A DNA stretch of 64,000 nt from Bosea sp. 29B (GCF_902506165.1 NZ_LR733817.1:4249027-4313026); one strand, 5' to 3'. Shown: positions 27,025 to 37,234, numbered from the stretch's first letter. Program-made: numbers and translations. Notes: generated by a model not told the origin, from the sequence alone.

Positions 27025-28973
27025 CGGTGGCTCCGGGCAAGATCGGGGAGGGTGCCCATTGGCCGGTCGCGGCCAATGGCGAGCCGGCGACGCTGATCGC
27101 AGCGCTCGCCCGCAACGCCGCCGAGTTCGGCGACCGCGTCGCCTTCCGCGAGCGGCGCTACGGCATCTGGCAGGAGCAGAACTGGCGCGAGGTCTTCGCG
27201 GAGATCGCCGCCATGGCGGCTGGTCTCGAGGAGGCAGGGCTGGTCGCCGGCGCCGCGATGACCGTGATCGGCGACAACCGCCCGCGGCTCTATTACGCCA
27301 TGCTCGCCGCCAACATGCTGCGTGCCTTTCCGTCGCCGGTCTTCCCGGATGTGCCGCTGGAAGAGTTGATCGTCGCGACCCGGCATGGCGCGCCGCCCGT
27401 CGGCATTGCCGAGGACCAGGAGCAGGTCGACAAGCTGCTGCAGCTCCGCGACGCGACCGGCCGTGTCGCCACCATCCTCTATGACGACGAGCGCGGCCTC
27501 GACGGCTACGATCAGCCCGGGCTGATGTCTCTCGATGCGCTCGTGGAAAAGGGGCGCGCGCGGCTGGCACGCGAACCCGACCTCCTCCGGCGCTTCGTCG
27601 ACGGGCCGCGGGCCGACGACATCTCGGTGCTGCTGCATTCGTCGGGCACGACCGGCCTGCCCAAGGGCATCCCGTTGCGCCACCGCAACGTCACCGGCGG
27701 CCTGCTCAATGCCGGCGCGAGCGGCTATTTCCACAAGCACGAGGAACTCTACGCCTATCTGCCCACCGCCTGGGTCGGCGACTTCGTCTTCACGCTCGGC
27801 GCCGGCATGATGATGGCGGCGACGATCAACATCCCGGAACGCCAGGAGACGGTGATGCGCGACCTGCGCGAGGTCTCGCCGACCTTCTATCTCGCCGCGC
27901 CGCGCGCCTGGGACCAGATGCTGACCCGCGTCCAGGTCGGCATGAAGAACTCGACGCCGTTCAAGCGCTGGCTGTTCGAGACCACGATGGAGCGCGCCGT
28001 CGGCTTCGAGCGCAAGCGCCTGTCCGGGGGCTCGCTGACGCTGAAGGAGAAGCTGCTCGACGCGGTCGGCAACGTGCTGGTCTATGCGCCGCTGCGCGAC
28101 CTTCTCGGGCTTGGCCGGGCCGAGCGCGCCTTCACCGGCGGCGAGGCGCTCGGCGAGGACACGTTCCTGTTCTTCCGCGCGCTCGGCATCAAGCTGAAGC
28201 AGTTCTACGGCCAGACCGAGACCTGTGCGCTGACGGCGGCGCAGACCGAAGGGCAGGTCAAGCTCCACACGGTCGGCCGCCCGATGGAGGGTAGCGAGAT
28301 CAGGATCGACGACAGCGGCGAGATCCTGGTGCGCTCCACGTCGGTGGTCGACGGCTACTATGACGACCCCGACAGCAGCGCCAAGGCGCTGGTCGATGGC
28401 TGGCTGCACACCGGCGATGCCGGGCGCATCGACGAGGATGGCCAGCTCGTCGTGCTCGGCCGCGTCAGCGAGGTCGTGCGCACCGCCTCGGGCGAGCGCT
28501 ACATCCCGAACTTCATCGAGAACCGGCTGAAGTTCAGCCCTTATATCCGCAATGTCGCGGTGATCGGGGCCGGGCGCGACCAGCTCACCGCGATCGTCTG
28601 CATCGATTTCGACGCGGTCGGCCACTGGGCCGAGGAGCGCGGCATCTCCTACACCTCCTATGCCGAGCTCTCGCAGAAGCCGGAGGTGCAGGCGCTGATC
28701 GGCCAGGTGGTGAGGCACGTCAACGGCACCCAGCCCAACGGCCTGCGCGTCCGGCGCTTCTCCAATCTGCACAAGGATTTCGACGCCGACGACGGCGAGA
28801 TCACCCGCACCCGCAAGCTGCGCCGCAACGTCATCGAGACGACCTACGCCTCGCTGATCGACGCACTTTATGGCGGGATCTCCGAGACCGTCTTCGACGC
28901 CACCATCGCCTACGAAAACGGGGAGCGCGGCGTGATCCGGCGGACGCTCAAGATCAGTGAGGTCGTCGCCTGA
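27021..28973 (+). CDS. AMP-dependent acyl-CoA synthetase (long-chain type)
   Basis: A 650-residue adenylate-forming ligase. The phosphate loop LLHSSGTTGLPKGIP lies near residue 205. YGQTETCAL is the A5 motif near 400, and GWLHTGDAGRIDEDGQL is the A7 hinge near 470. It resembles fatty-acid-CoA ligases. Being inserted between livG and livH, with an ATGA overlap upstream and a one-base overlap downstream, it most likely activates the imported acid to its CoA thioester as it enters the cell. Citronellate- or geranate-type acids are plausible substrates given the linked atu genes, but this is inference. Confidence 0.9.
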   Translation: MTVAPGKIGEGAHWPVAANGEPATLIAALARNAAEFGDRVAFRERRYGIWQEQNWREVFAEIAAMAAGLEEAGLVAGAAMTVIGDNRPRLYYAMLAANMLRAFPSPVFPDVPLEELIVATRHGAPPVGIAEDQEQVDKLLQLRDATGRVATILYDDERGLDGYDQPGLMSLDALVEKGRARLAREPDLLRRFVDGPRADDISVLLHSSGTTGLPKGIPLRHRNVTGGLLNAGASGYFHKHEELYAYLPTAWVGDFVFTLGAGMMMAATINIPERQETVMRDLREVSPTFYLAAPRAWDQMLTRVQVGMKNSTPFKRWLFETTMERAVGFERKRLSGGSLTLKEKLLDAVGNVLVYAPLRDLLGLGRAERAFTGGEALGEDTFLFFRALGIKLKQFYGQTETCALTAAQTEGQVKLHTVGRPMEGSEIRIDDSGEILVRSTSVVDGYYDDPDSSAKALVDGWLHTGDAGRIDEDGQLVVLGRVSEVVRTASGERYIPNFIENRLKFSPYIRNVAVIGAGRDQLTAIVCIDFDAVGHWAEERGISYTSYAELSQKPEVQALIGQVVRHVNGTQPNGLRVRRFSNLHKDFDADDGEITRTRKLRRNVIETTYASLIDALYGGISETVFDATIAYENGERGVIRRTLKISEVVA

Positions 28974-29860
28974 TGGACTGGATCCTGCTCGCGGAACTCT
29001 CGACCAACGGCGTCTTCGTCGGCCTGATGTACGCGCTGGTCTCGCTCGGCATCGTGCTGATCTACAAGACCTCCGGCACCGCCAATCTCGCCCAGGGCGC
29101 GATCGCCATGACCGGCGGCTATGTCACCTGGGCGCTCGCCACCCTCGTCGGCCTGCCGATCTGGCTCGCGATCCCGGCCGCGCTCGTCGGCATGTTCGGC
29201 TTCGGCCTGCTGATGGAGCGCATCGCGCTGCGCCGGATGATCGGCCAGCCGGTGATCATGACGATCATGCTGACGCTCGGCGTCGAGATCATGCTGCGTG
29301 GCCTGCTGCCGGGCATCTTCGGCGCCGCAGTGAAGCGCCTCGACATCGGCATGCCGCAGCAGCCGCTCTTCGTCGGAGAGCTCCTGCTCAACCGCTCCAC
29401 GATGATCGGCGGCTCGATCTCGCTGCTGCTGATCCTGCTCTCGCTGTTCTTCTTCAACTCGCGCTTCGGCGTGGTGATGCGCGCCGTCGCTGACGACCAG
29501 ACCGCTTCCTGGTCGGTCGGCATCAGGGTCGAGCGTGCGATCGCCGTCGCCTGGGGGCTTGCCGCCGTCTCCGCTACCGCCGCCGGCGTGCTCTGGGGCA
29601 GCACGCAGGGCATCGACTGGTCACTTTCGCTGCTGCTGATCAAGGCGCTCGCCATCGCCATCCTCGGCGGGCTCGACTCGATCCCGGGCGTGCTCGTTGC
29701 CGGCGTCATCGTCGGCGTGGCCGAGAGCCTCGCCACCGGCGTCCTCGATCCGCTGGTCGGCGGCGGCTCGCGCGACGTGGTCGCGGCCGTGATCATCCTG
29801 GTGACGCTCCTGCTCAAGCCACACGGCCTGTTCGGCCGCCACCATATCGAGAGGGTCTGA
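28973..29860 (+). CDS. livH: Branched-chain-type ABC transporter permease LivH
   Basis: A 295-residue inner-membrane permease with about eight hydrophobic segments. The N-terminal NGVFVGLMYALVSLGIVLIY and the GGLDSIPGVLVAGVIVGVAES loop are LivH hallmarks. The start codon overlaps the ligase stop by one base. It pairs with LivM downstream to form the translocation pore. Confidence 0.94.
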   Translation: MDWILLAELSTNGVFVGLMYALVSLGIVLIYKTSGTANLAQGAIAMTGGYVTWALATLVGLPIWLAIPAALVGMFGFGLLMERIALRRMIGQPVIMTIMLTLGVEIMLRGLLPGIFGAAVKRLDIGMPQQPLFVGELLLNRSTMIGGSISLLLILLSLFFFNSRFGVVMRAVADDQTASWSVGIRVERAIAVAWGLAAVSATAAGVLWGSTQGIDWSLSLLLIKALAIAILGGLDSIPGVLVAGVIVGVAESLATGVLDPLVGGGSRDVVAAVIILVTLLLKPHGLFGRHHIERV

Positions 29861-29864
29861 CGCC

Positions 29865-30938
29865 GTGTTCTATCGTCGCGCCGGCATCCGCCACACGCGC
29901 TATCAGGACGAGCGCCAGCTGTTTCCGCTCGGCTTCGACCGCGGCCTGATCATCGCGGTCATCGTAATCCTGCTGGCGGCGCCCTTCCTGTTCGACCGGC
30001 TCTATGTCTCCGGCTACCTGCTGCCCTGGCTGATCTGGACCTCGGCGGCGCTTGGCCTCAACCTGCTGATGGGCTGGTCCGGCCAGATCCATCTCGGCTA
30101 CGGCGCGGTGATGGGCATCGGCGCCTATGGCTCGGTGCACCTGGTCCGCCTCGGCGTGCCGCTCGAGATCGCGATGATCGCCGGCGGCCTGCTCAGCGCC
30201 ACCATCGGCACGATGTTCGGCGGCGCGGCCCTGCGCATGAAGGGCATCTATCTGGCGATGGCGACGCTCGCCATGCAGTACGTCGTCGACTTCGTCATCT
30301 CGCATTCCTCGGTAATCAGCGGCGGCTCGCTCGCGACGCTGCAGGTGCCGCCGGTGCGCTTCCTCGGCATATCCCTGCAGGGCGACCTGCCGACCTATTA
30401 CCTCGCCTTCGGCGTCTGCCTCGTCATCACGCTGTTCATGCTGAACGTCCGGCGCACCAGCTTCGGCCGGGCCTTGGCGGCGCTGCGCGAGAAGGACTAT
30501 GCCGCCCAGATTCTCGGCATCTCGACCTTCCGCTACAAGCTGCTCGCCTTCTGGGTCTCGTCCTTCATCGGCGGCGTCGTCGGCTCGGTGCTGGCGGTGA
30601 CCTATCTCAGGGCGATCTCGCCCGACCAATTCCATATCGAGCTCTCGATCCAGATCCTGGCGATGATCATCGTCGGCGGGCTCGGCAGCGTGCTCGGCCC
30701 GTTCTTCGGCACGGCGCTGATCCTGTTTGCGCCGATCCTGCTCAACAACCTGCTCGGCTTCACAGCGGGCACGTTCGGCTGGTCCTTGCCGATCGACCTG
30801 CGCGCCCATCTGCCGCTGATGGCCTATGGCGCGCTGGTGATCGGCTTCCTGCTCTACGAGCCGCTCGGCCTCGCCAAGATCTACGCCAATTTCCGCAATT
30901 ACTTGCTCGTCTGGCCGTTCCGCCATGCCCAGCGGTGA
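29865..30938 (+). CDS. livM: Branched-chain-type ABC transporter permease LivM
   Basis: A 357-residue permease with about ten hydrophobic segments. It has the LivM motif LMGWSGQIHLGYGAVMGIGAYG after the first two helices, and the conserved GGLGSVLGPFFGTALI loop near residue 275. It starts with GTG, with GAGAGGG about 9 bases upstream. Four bases separate it from livH. Confidence 0.93.
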   Translation: MFYRRAGIRHTRYQDERQLFPLGFDRGLIIAVIVILLAAPFLFDRLYVSGYLLPWLIWTSAALGLNLLMGWSGQIHLGYGAVMGIGAYGSVHLVRLGVPLEIAMIAGGLLSATIGTMFGGAALRMKGIYLAMATLAMQYVVDFVISHSSVISGGSLATLQVPPVRFLGISLQGDLPTYYLAFGVCLVITLFMLNVRRTSFGRALAALREKDYAAQILGISTFRYKLLAFWVSSFIGGVVGSVLAVTYLRAISPDQFHIELSIQILAMIIVGGLGSVLGPFFGTALILFAPILLNNLLGFTAGTFGWSLPIDLRAHLPLMAYGALVIGFLLYEPLGLAKIYANFRNYLLVWPFRHAQR

Positions 30939-30975
30939 CGGTGCCTCAATCAACGACAGGGCTGGAGGAAACAGG

Positions 30976-32238
30976 ATGTCGCTCGATCGCCGTTCTTTCA
31001 TCGCCGGCTCGGCTGCGCTGGCCGCGCCGCTCGCCCTGCCGGTGCAGGTCTTCGCCCAGGAGAAGATCGTCCGCTTCACGCTGCCGCAGGACTTCACCCG
31101 CATCTACACCTTCGTCACTTCGGAATATAATCAGGGCCAGCGCGACTACTTCACGCTGGTCAACGATCGCGGCGGCGTCGGTGGCTACAAGATCGTCGCT
31201 GACATCACCGACCATGCCAACGACCTGCCGCGCGCCATCGAGGCCTATGAGCGCGGCAAGCGCGAGGGCGCCGTGCTGATCGACCCGCTCTCGACCCCGG
31301 TAGCCCGCGCGCTCGTGCCGCGCGCGCTCGAAGACAAGATCAACATGATCACCGCCTATTCCGGTCGCAGCGATGCCGCCGATGGCAGCGCCTTCCCCTA
31401 TGTGCTGCCGCTCTCGATCAACTACTGGACCCAGGCCGGCCTGATCATCGAGCAGTTCAAGAAGACCGAGAAGGGCAGCCTCAAGGGCAAGAAGATCGTC
31501 TTCGTCCACATCGACACGCCCTTCGGCAAGGAGCCGCTGCCGATCCTCAACGTGCTCGCCAAGAAGGAAGGCTACGAACTCACCGCCTTCCCCTATACGC
31601 CGCCGGGCAACGACCAGTCGGCGATCTGGCCGCAGGTGCGCCGGGCCAGGCCCGATTTCGTGATCTTCTGGGGCGCCGGCGTCGGCCAGACGGTGGCGCT
31701 GACCGAGGCGATCCGCAACGGCCTGCCGATGGACCGGGTCTCCGGCAGCGTCTGGCTCTCTGAATCCGACATGGATGTGGTCGGGCGCGAGGCGGCCAAG
31801 GGCGTGATGAAGGTCGAGCCCTGCGTCGGTGGCCGCGAGCCCAAGGTGATCAAGGACATCCTCGCCGACGTCGTCGGCAAGGGCAAAGGCGCCGGACCCG
31901 AGAACAAGGTCGGCACCGCCTACTACAATTACGGTGTCCAGATGGCGACGCTGATGGTCGAGGGCGTGCGCAAGGCGGCCGAGAAGGCGCCGAACGGCCC
32001 GGTCACCGGCCCCTGGCTCAACGAAGGCCTGCGCTCGATCACCAACTTCACCGCCGACGGCCTGCTGCCGCCGACCACGATCACCAAGGATGACCACCAG
32101 GGCGGCGGCATGGGCCGGATCGCGCGCTGGGACGGCGCCAGGTTCGTGCCGATCACCGACTGGTACTCGGCCAACCAGGACGTGGTCTGGGAGGAGATCC
32201 GCAAGAACTCGGAAGAGTTCAAGAAGTCCGGGAAATGA
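30976..32238 (+). CDS. ABC transporter substrate-binding protein (liv type)
   Basis: A 420-residue exported binding protein. The start MSLDRRSFIAGSAALAAP carries a twin-arginine motif, with cleavage probably after VFAQ near residue 30. The rest is a type I periplasmic-binding fold as in LivK/amide-binding proteins. ATG 30976 is chosen because GGAGGAAACAGG precedes it. It should capture the ligand for the LivGHMF transporter. A GC hairpin just downstream may set its dosage above that of LivF. Confidence 0.9.
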   Translation: MSLDRRSFIAGSAALAAPLALPVQVFAQEKIVRFTLPQDFTRIYTFVTSEYNQGQRDYFTLVNDRGGVGGYKIVADITDHANDLPRAIEAYERGKREGAVLIDPLSTPVARALVPRALEDKINMITAYSGRSDAADGSAFPYVLPLSINYWTQAGLIIEQFKKTEKGSLKGKKIVFVHIDTPFGKEPLPILNVLAKKEGYELTAFPYTPPGNDQSAIWPQVRRARPDFVIFWGAGVGQTVALTEAIRNGLPMDRVSGSVWLSESDMDVVGREAAKGVMKVEPCVGGREPKVIKDILADVVGKGKGAGPENKVGTAYYNYGVQMATLMVEGVRKAAEKAPNGPVTGPWLNEGLRSITNFTADGLLPPTTITKDDHQGGGMGRIARWDGARFVPITDWYSANQDVVWEEIRKNSEEFKKSGK

Positions 32239-32246
32239 CTCTGCTC

Positions 32247-32278
32247 GGGCGGCGCGGGTCCTCCGCACCGCCCCTTTT
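32247..32278 (+). terminator. Attenuating hairpin between binding protein and livF
   Basis: GGGCGGCGCGG (32247-32257) pairs with CCGCACCGCCC (32263-32273), one mismatch, 5-base loop, followed by CTTTT. It begins eight bases after the binding-protein stop and ends 13 bases before the livF ATG. Partial termination or 3'-end protection would raise binding-protein mRNA over distal genes. Confidence 0.6.
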
Positions 32279-32290
32279 CGGATCGGGCCG

Positions 32291-33082
<792 letters not shown>

Positions 33083-33091
33083 GAGATCATC

Positions 33092-34324
33092 ATGGCCAAG
33101 CACTACGACCGCCTGGAAACCCGCGCGCCCGCGCGCCGCGAGGCCGATCTGTTCCGGCGCCTGCCGCAGGTGGTTGCGGCAGCGCAGCGGCTGCCAGCCT
33201 GGCGGAAGCATCTGCGCCGCGTCGATCCCGAAGCCGTCACCGACCGGGCGGCGCTCGCCAAACTGCCGGTGCTGCGCAAATCCGACTTGCCGGCGACGCA
33301 GCGCGCGAAATTGCCCTTCGGCGGTTTGCTGCCCGGCCGCCCCAGCGATTATCGCCGGCTGATGATGTCGCCGGGACCGATCTTCGAGCCCGAGAGCCAT
33401 GACGATGATCCCTGGCGCGTCGCGCGGGCGCTCGCCGCGACAGGCGCCGGCTGGCGCGACATCGTGCTCAACACCTTCTCCTACCACCTGACGCCCGGCG
33501 CCTGGTGCTTCGATGCCGGCGCCCGCGTGCTTGGCTGCGCCGTGATCCCGGCCGGGCCGGGCAATAGCGACGCCCAGCTCGACCTGATCGAGGCCTACCG
33601 GCCGACGCTCTATGCCGGCGTGCCGGATTTCCTGAAGATCCTGCTCGATCTCGGCGCGGCGCGCGGGCGCGACCTCTCCTGCCTGAAGCGGGCGGTGGTC
33701 TCCGGCGCGGCCTTCCCGTCCTCGCTGCAGGCCGAATTCCGCGAGCGCGGCATCGACGCCTATCAGTGCTACGCCACCGCCGAATGCGGTATCATCGCCT
33801 ATGAGACCCCGGCCCGCGAAGGCCTCGTCCTCAACGAGGACATCATCGTCGAGATCCTGCGGCCCGGCACGGGCCAGCCGGTGGCGGAGGGGGAGGTCGG
33901 CGAGATCGCCGTGACGATCCTCGATCCGAAGAAGCCGCTGATCCGCTTCGCCGTCGGCGATCTCACCGCGACGCTGCCCGGGCTCTCTCCCTGCGGACGC
34001 ACCAACCAGCGCATCCGCGGCTGGCTCGGCCGAGCCGACCAGTCGGCCAAGGTCAAGGGCATGTTCGTCCGGCCCGAGCAGGTCGCGGCGGTCGCCGCGC
34101 GCCATCCCGAGCTCGGTCGCTGCCGGCTGGTGGTGACGCGCGCCGGTGAGGCCGATGCGATGTGCTTCAAGGCGGAACTCGCTTTGCCGAGCCCCGGCTT
34201 GGCCGAGGCGGTGAAAGCCTCGGTGCGCGACGCCTTCAAGCTGAGCGGCGCGGTCGAGTTGGTTGCGCCGGGGACATTGCCGAACGATGGCAAGGTCATC
34301 GACGATACCAGGGCGCCAGGTTGA
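33092..34324 (+). CDS. Phenylacetate-CoA ligase-like AMP-binding protein
   Basis: A 410-residue member of the PaaK-like adenylation family. TLYAGVPDFLKILLDLG, SGAAFPSSL and QCYATAECGIIAYE match the central AMP-binding region, and the C-terminal domain has GRADQSAKVKGMFVRPEQV. The phosphate loop is degenerate: MSPGPIFEPE stands where PaaK has SSGTTG, so nucleotide chemistry is uncertain. Similar stand-alone homologues occur beside liv operons and may be CoA-transfer or carboxylate-activating enzymes. It starts nine bases after livF and is probably in the same transcript. Confidence 0.8.
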   Translation: MAKHYDRLETRAPARREADLFRRLPQVVAAAQRLPAWRKHLRRVDPEAVTDRAALAKLPVLRKSDLPATQRAKLPFGGLLPGRPSDYRRLMMSPGPIFEPESHDDDPWRVARALAATGAGWRDIVLNTFSYHLTPGAWCFDAGARVLGCAVIPAGPGNSDAQLDLIEAYRPTLYAGVPDFLKILLDLGAARGRDLSCLKRAVVSGAAFPSSLQAEFRERGIDAYQCYATAECGIIAYETPAREGLVLNEDIIVEILRPGTGQPVAEGEVGEIAVTILDPKKPLIRFAVGDLTATLPGLSPCGRTNQRIRGWLGRADQSAKVKGMFVRPEQVAAVAARHPELGRCRLVVTRAGEADAMCFKAELALPSPGLAEAVKASVRDAFKLSGAVELVAPGTLPNDGKVIDDTRAPG

Positions 34325-34357
34325 GACTTGCGGCGCAAGCGAGATGAGGACAGCACG

Positions 34358-35146
34358 ATGAGCGATGCGGCAGGCGAGGTGGTGATCACGCAGCGGCACG
34401 GGCCGGTCCTCATTGTGACCATGAACCGCCCCAAGGTGCTCAACGTCCTCGACGAGGCGATGGCCGATGCGCTGGTCGCCGCCTTCTCGGGCCTCGCGGC
34501 AGATGCATCGATCCGCGCCGTCATCCTGGCCGGGGCAGGGCGCTCCTTCATGGCTGGCGGCGATCTCGCCCGCTTCCAGGCCGACCTTCCGGGCGCGCCG
34601 CAGACCGCGACGACGCTGATCGACCGCTTCCATACGCTCATGCGCCTGATCAAGGCGATGCCGCAGCCGGTGATCGCCGCCGTGCAGGGCCCGGTCGCCG
34701 GCGGCGGCGTCGGGCTCGCGCTAGCCTGCGATCTCGTGGTGGCGGCAGAGGATGCGAGCTTCCTCTCGGCCTATACCAAGCTCGGCACCAATCCCGATGG
34801 CGGCACCACCTGGACGCTGACGCAATTGCTCGGCCCGCGCCGGGCGCTGGAATTCGTGCTGCTCAATGAGGCGGTGAGCGCCGAAACCGCACTCCAGCTG
34901 AGTCTCGTCAATCGGGTCGTCCCGATTGGCGAGCTGATGGAGACCGCCCGCGCCATGGCGGAAAAACTCGCCCGCGGCAGCGTCGGCGCGCAAAAAGCGA
35001 GCAAGGCGCTGGTCCAGGCCGCGACGCATGGCTCCTTCGATGCGCAGCTCGATCTTGAGAAGCAGAACTTCGTCGCCAATGCCGGCACGGCGGATTTCCG
35101 TGAGGGCATCGCCGCCTTCTTCGAGCGCCGGCCGCCGAAATTCTAG
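34358..35146 (+). CDS. Enoyl-CoA hydratase/isomerase family protein
   Basis: A 262-residue crotonase-family protein. Oxyanion-hole segments are GAGRSFMAGGDLARF and GPVAGGGVGLALACDLV, and the C terminus ends FREGIAAFFERRPPKF. The residue used as acid/base in hydratases is not clearly present (SFLSAYTKLGTNPDGGT), which is more like the isomerase branch. ATG 34358 follows GAGGA. It is the last gene of the transport/activation operon and overlaps a convergent membrane-protein gene by four bases. It likely handles a CoA intermediate after the ligase. Confidence 0.87.
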   Translation: MSDAAGEVVITQRHGPVLIVTMNRPKVLNVLDEAMADALVAAFSGLAADASIRAVILAGAGRSFMAGGDLARFQADLPGAPQTATTLIDRFHTLMRLIKAMPQPVIAAVQGPVAGGGVGLALACDLVVAAEDASFLSAYTKLGTNPDGGTTWTLTQLLGPRRALEFVLLNEAVSAETALQLSLVNRVVPIGELMETARAMAEKLARGSVGAQKASKALVQAATHGSFDAQLDLEKQNFVANAGTADFREGIAAFFERRPPKF

Positions 35147-35505
35147 CGGCGTGCTGCGCGCCAGGCGGCAACCAGCCCGGCGACGAGCACGACCAGCAGG
35201 AGACCGTGGAAGGCCTTGTCCGCTGCCATCTGCGGCCCGACCCCGACCATTATGGTGAAGACGCCGACCAGCGTGCCGAGCAGCGCGAAAGCCTGCACGG
35301 CGAGGGCGGTGGTACGCATTATCGCTTGGCGCAGCAGGCAAAGGACAAGGCTGAGCGCCAGCACGGCTCCGATCACGCCTTCCGCCGCGCTGGCCTGGCT
35401 ATGCTCATAACCGCCGACCAGGATACCGGCATGGATCAGCGAAGCCCCGGCAAAGAGCAGGATCTCGATGGCGAGAAAGGCGAGGAGCGTCGCAGGAGGC
35501 TTCAT
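35143..35505 (-). CDS. Small four-helix membrane protein, unknown function
   Basis: A 120-residue protein made almost entirely of four predicted transmembrane helices (residues about 6-28, 42-60, 66-88 and 98-116) with short loops and a basic end (WRAARR). I do not recognise a family. It starts within a four-base ATGA overlap with the flavin monooxygenase stop, so it is co-translated with it and presumably serves the same MarR-controlled unit. A transporter accessory or stress membrane protein are options without direct support. Confidence 0.7.
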   Translation of the reverse strand: MKPPATLLAFLAIEILLFAGASLIHAGILVGGYEHSQASAAEGVIGAVLALSLVLCLLRQAIMRTTALAVQAFALLGTLVGVFTIMVGVGPQMAADKAFHGLLLVVLVAGLVAAWRAARR

Positions 35506-37082
35506 CGAGCGTCTCCGTCAGCATCGGCGCGCAGGCCGATTCGATCGAGGACGCCGCGCAACGTGGCCTTTTGATCGTCGACCGGCTCCAGCGTCCGCCA
35601 TGCGACGATGCCGTCCGGGCGAACTAGAACGGCGCCGCTGCCGCCCATGCCATAGCTGTCGGGCCAGTCCTCCGCGCCAGTGCCCCAGCTGGCGAGAGGC
35701 AGGCTGCATTCGGTTCGAATCGCCTCGGCAGCCGCGCGCCAGGCCGGATCGCGGCTGAGCAGAACGAAATCCCTGTCGAACAGGTCGAGCAGCGAAAGCG
35801 TCTCGCCTCGATGCTCGATCTGATGATGCGGCGCGCGCGTCCCTGGCTGCCCGGACAGCGCCGCGAAAGCTTCGAAGGGCGTTTCGGGCGGCGCGCCCTC
35901 ATGAAGGATGGCGCCGGCATCGTAGCGTTGGCCGAAGATCACGTCGTAATCGGCGACGATCGGCGGCGGCTTCGGCAGGCGCCCGGCCGGGTCCCGGAAC
36001 CAGGCCTGGAGCCGGGCGAGCGCCTGAGCCAGCGTGGCTGCGATCACCGGGCGGCGTTCCATGTCATAGCTGTCGAGCAATTCCGGCCGCGCCTCACCGC
36101 GCATGACCAGAGCCAGCTTCCAGGCGAGGTTGTGCGCATCGTGAATGCCGGAATTGCCGCCGAAGGCGCCGGTTGGCGGCATCAGATGCGCCGCATCGCC
36201 GACAAGGAAGCAACGGCCTTCGCGAAAGCGCTCGGCGATCTGGGCGGCCAGCGCCCAGGGGCGCGCATCGACCAGTTCGGCCTTGACCTCCGGGCGTCCG
36301 GCGCCCTGAGTGACCAGCTCGCGGCAGCGGTGCGCGTCGAAATCCTCCGGCCTGTCGCCATTCTCGGGAAAATACTGCAGCGCCAGCAGCCAACGCCCTT
36401 CGCGGCGTGGGGTGAGCGTGGCGTTGAGGTCGGTGACGAAGCAGGAGGTGAAGCGCTTGCCATAGAGGGTCGGCGGCAGGTCGGTGTCGAAGATCAGGTT
36501 CATCCAGTGTTGCAGCACGCCAGGACCGCTCACGCCGATGCCGAGACGCTGGCGCAGCGAGCCGCCGGCGCCGTCCGCGACGATCAGATAATCGGCGACG
36601 ACGGTCTCCTCGGCTCCGCTGGCCCGGTCGCGAATCCGGGTGCGGACCTGCCGTTCGTCCTGTTCGAGGCTCTCGAACTCGGTGTTGAAGCGCATGGTCG
36701 CGCCGAGCCGCTCCGCATGGCGCCGCAGGATCGGCTCCAGCACGTTCTGGTCGCAGGTCGCAGGCTGGGTCGGGCTGTAAGGCGTGGCGTCGGGCCAGCC
36801 GATCTCGCTCCATTGGACCTCGGGATCGGCCAGGTTTCTCGCCCGGGCGATGCCGCCGCTTTGCTGGTCGCCGGTGCGCCGGGCGCGGATTTCCGCTTCC
36901 AGCCCGAGGCCGCGGAAGATTTCCATGCTGCGTGGCGAGATCCCGGTGAACTTGTACTGGATCGAGGTTCCGGCATGACGCTCGACAACCATGCAGTCGA
37001 TGCGATGGTGGGCGAGCAGCGCGGCGGCCGCGAGTCCATTCAGGCCGCCGCCGACAATAAGGACGCCAGTGCTGGTGCTCAT
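35502..37082 (-). CDS. FAD-dependent aromatic monooxygenase (group A, PheA/TfdB-like)
   Basis: A 526-residue flavoprotein hydroxylase. The Rossmann motif is LIVGGGLNGLAAA at the N terminus, VADGAGGSLRQRLG is the DG motif near residue 180, and FLVGDAAHLMPPTGAFGGNS is the GD motif near residue 285. The C-terminal 130 residues are a thioredoxin-like domain of the phenol hydroxylase branch. It should hydroxylate an aromatic or polyketide-like compound with NAD(P)H and O2. It is divergent from a MarR gene with two operator-like dyads over its promoter, so it is probably induced by a phenolic. Confidence 0.9.
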   Translation of the reverse strand: MSTSTGVLIVGGGLNGLAAAALLAHHRIDCMVVERHAGTSIQYKFTGISPRSMEIFRGLGLEAEIRARRTGDQQSGGIARARNLADPEVQWSEIGWPDATPYSPTQPATCDQNVLEPILRRHAERLGATMRFNTEFESLEQDERQVRTRIRDRASGAEETVVADYLIVADGAGGSLRQRLGIGVSGPGVLQHWMNLIFDTDLPPTLYGKRFTSCFVTDLNATLTPRREGRWLLALQYFPENGDRPEDFDAHRCRELVTQGAGRPEVKAELVDARPWALAAQIAERFREGRCFLVGDAAHLMPPTGAFGGNSGIHDAHNLAWKLALVMRGEARPELLDSYDMERRPVIAATLAQALARLQAWFRDPAGRLPKPPPIVADYDVIFGQRYDAGAILHEGAPPETPFEAFAALSGQPGTRAPHHQIEHRGETLSLLDLFDRDFVLLSRDPAWRAAAEAIRTECSLPLASWGTGAEDWPDSYGMGGSGAVLVRPDGIVAWRTLEPVDDQKATLRGVLDRIGLRADADGDAR

Positions 37083-37175
37083 GATGGTTTCCTCTGGAAT
37101 GACAAAGCCTTCGCGATCTGCGGCAGGAGGGCGAAGGCTCCTTGCGGCACCGCGAGGTGGGCAGATGATAATTAA

Positions 37176-37215
37176 TTTGATAATTCAAAATATTTGACAT
37201 ATCAAATTATGTCAA
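37176..37215. promoter_or_regulatory. Double MarR-type operator over the monooxygenase promoter
   Basis: Two 14-bp dyads, TTTGA-TAAT-TCAAA (37176-37189) and TTTGA-CATA-TCAAA (37193-37206), are spaced 17 bp centre to centre. On the minus strand a TTGACA (37215-37210) is followed after 17 bases by TATTTT (37192-37187), a good sigma-70 promoter for the monooxygenase that both dyads overlap. The MarR gene starts 29 bp to the right. Confidence 0.7.
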
Positions 37216-37234
37216 GACACCAAGGTCCTGACCG

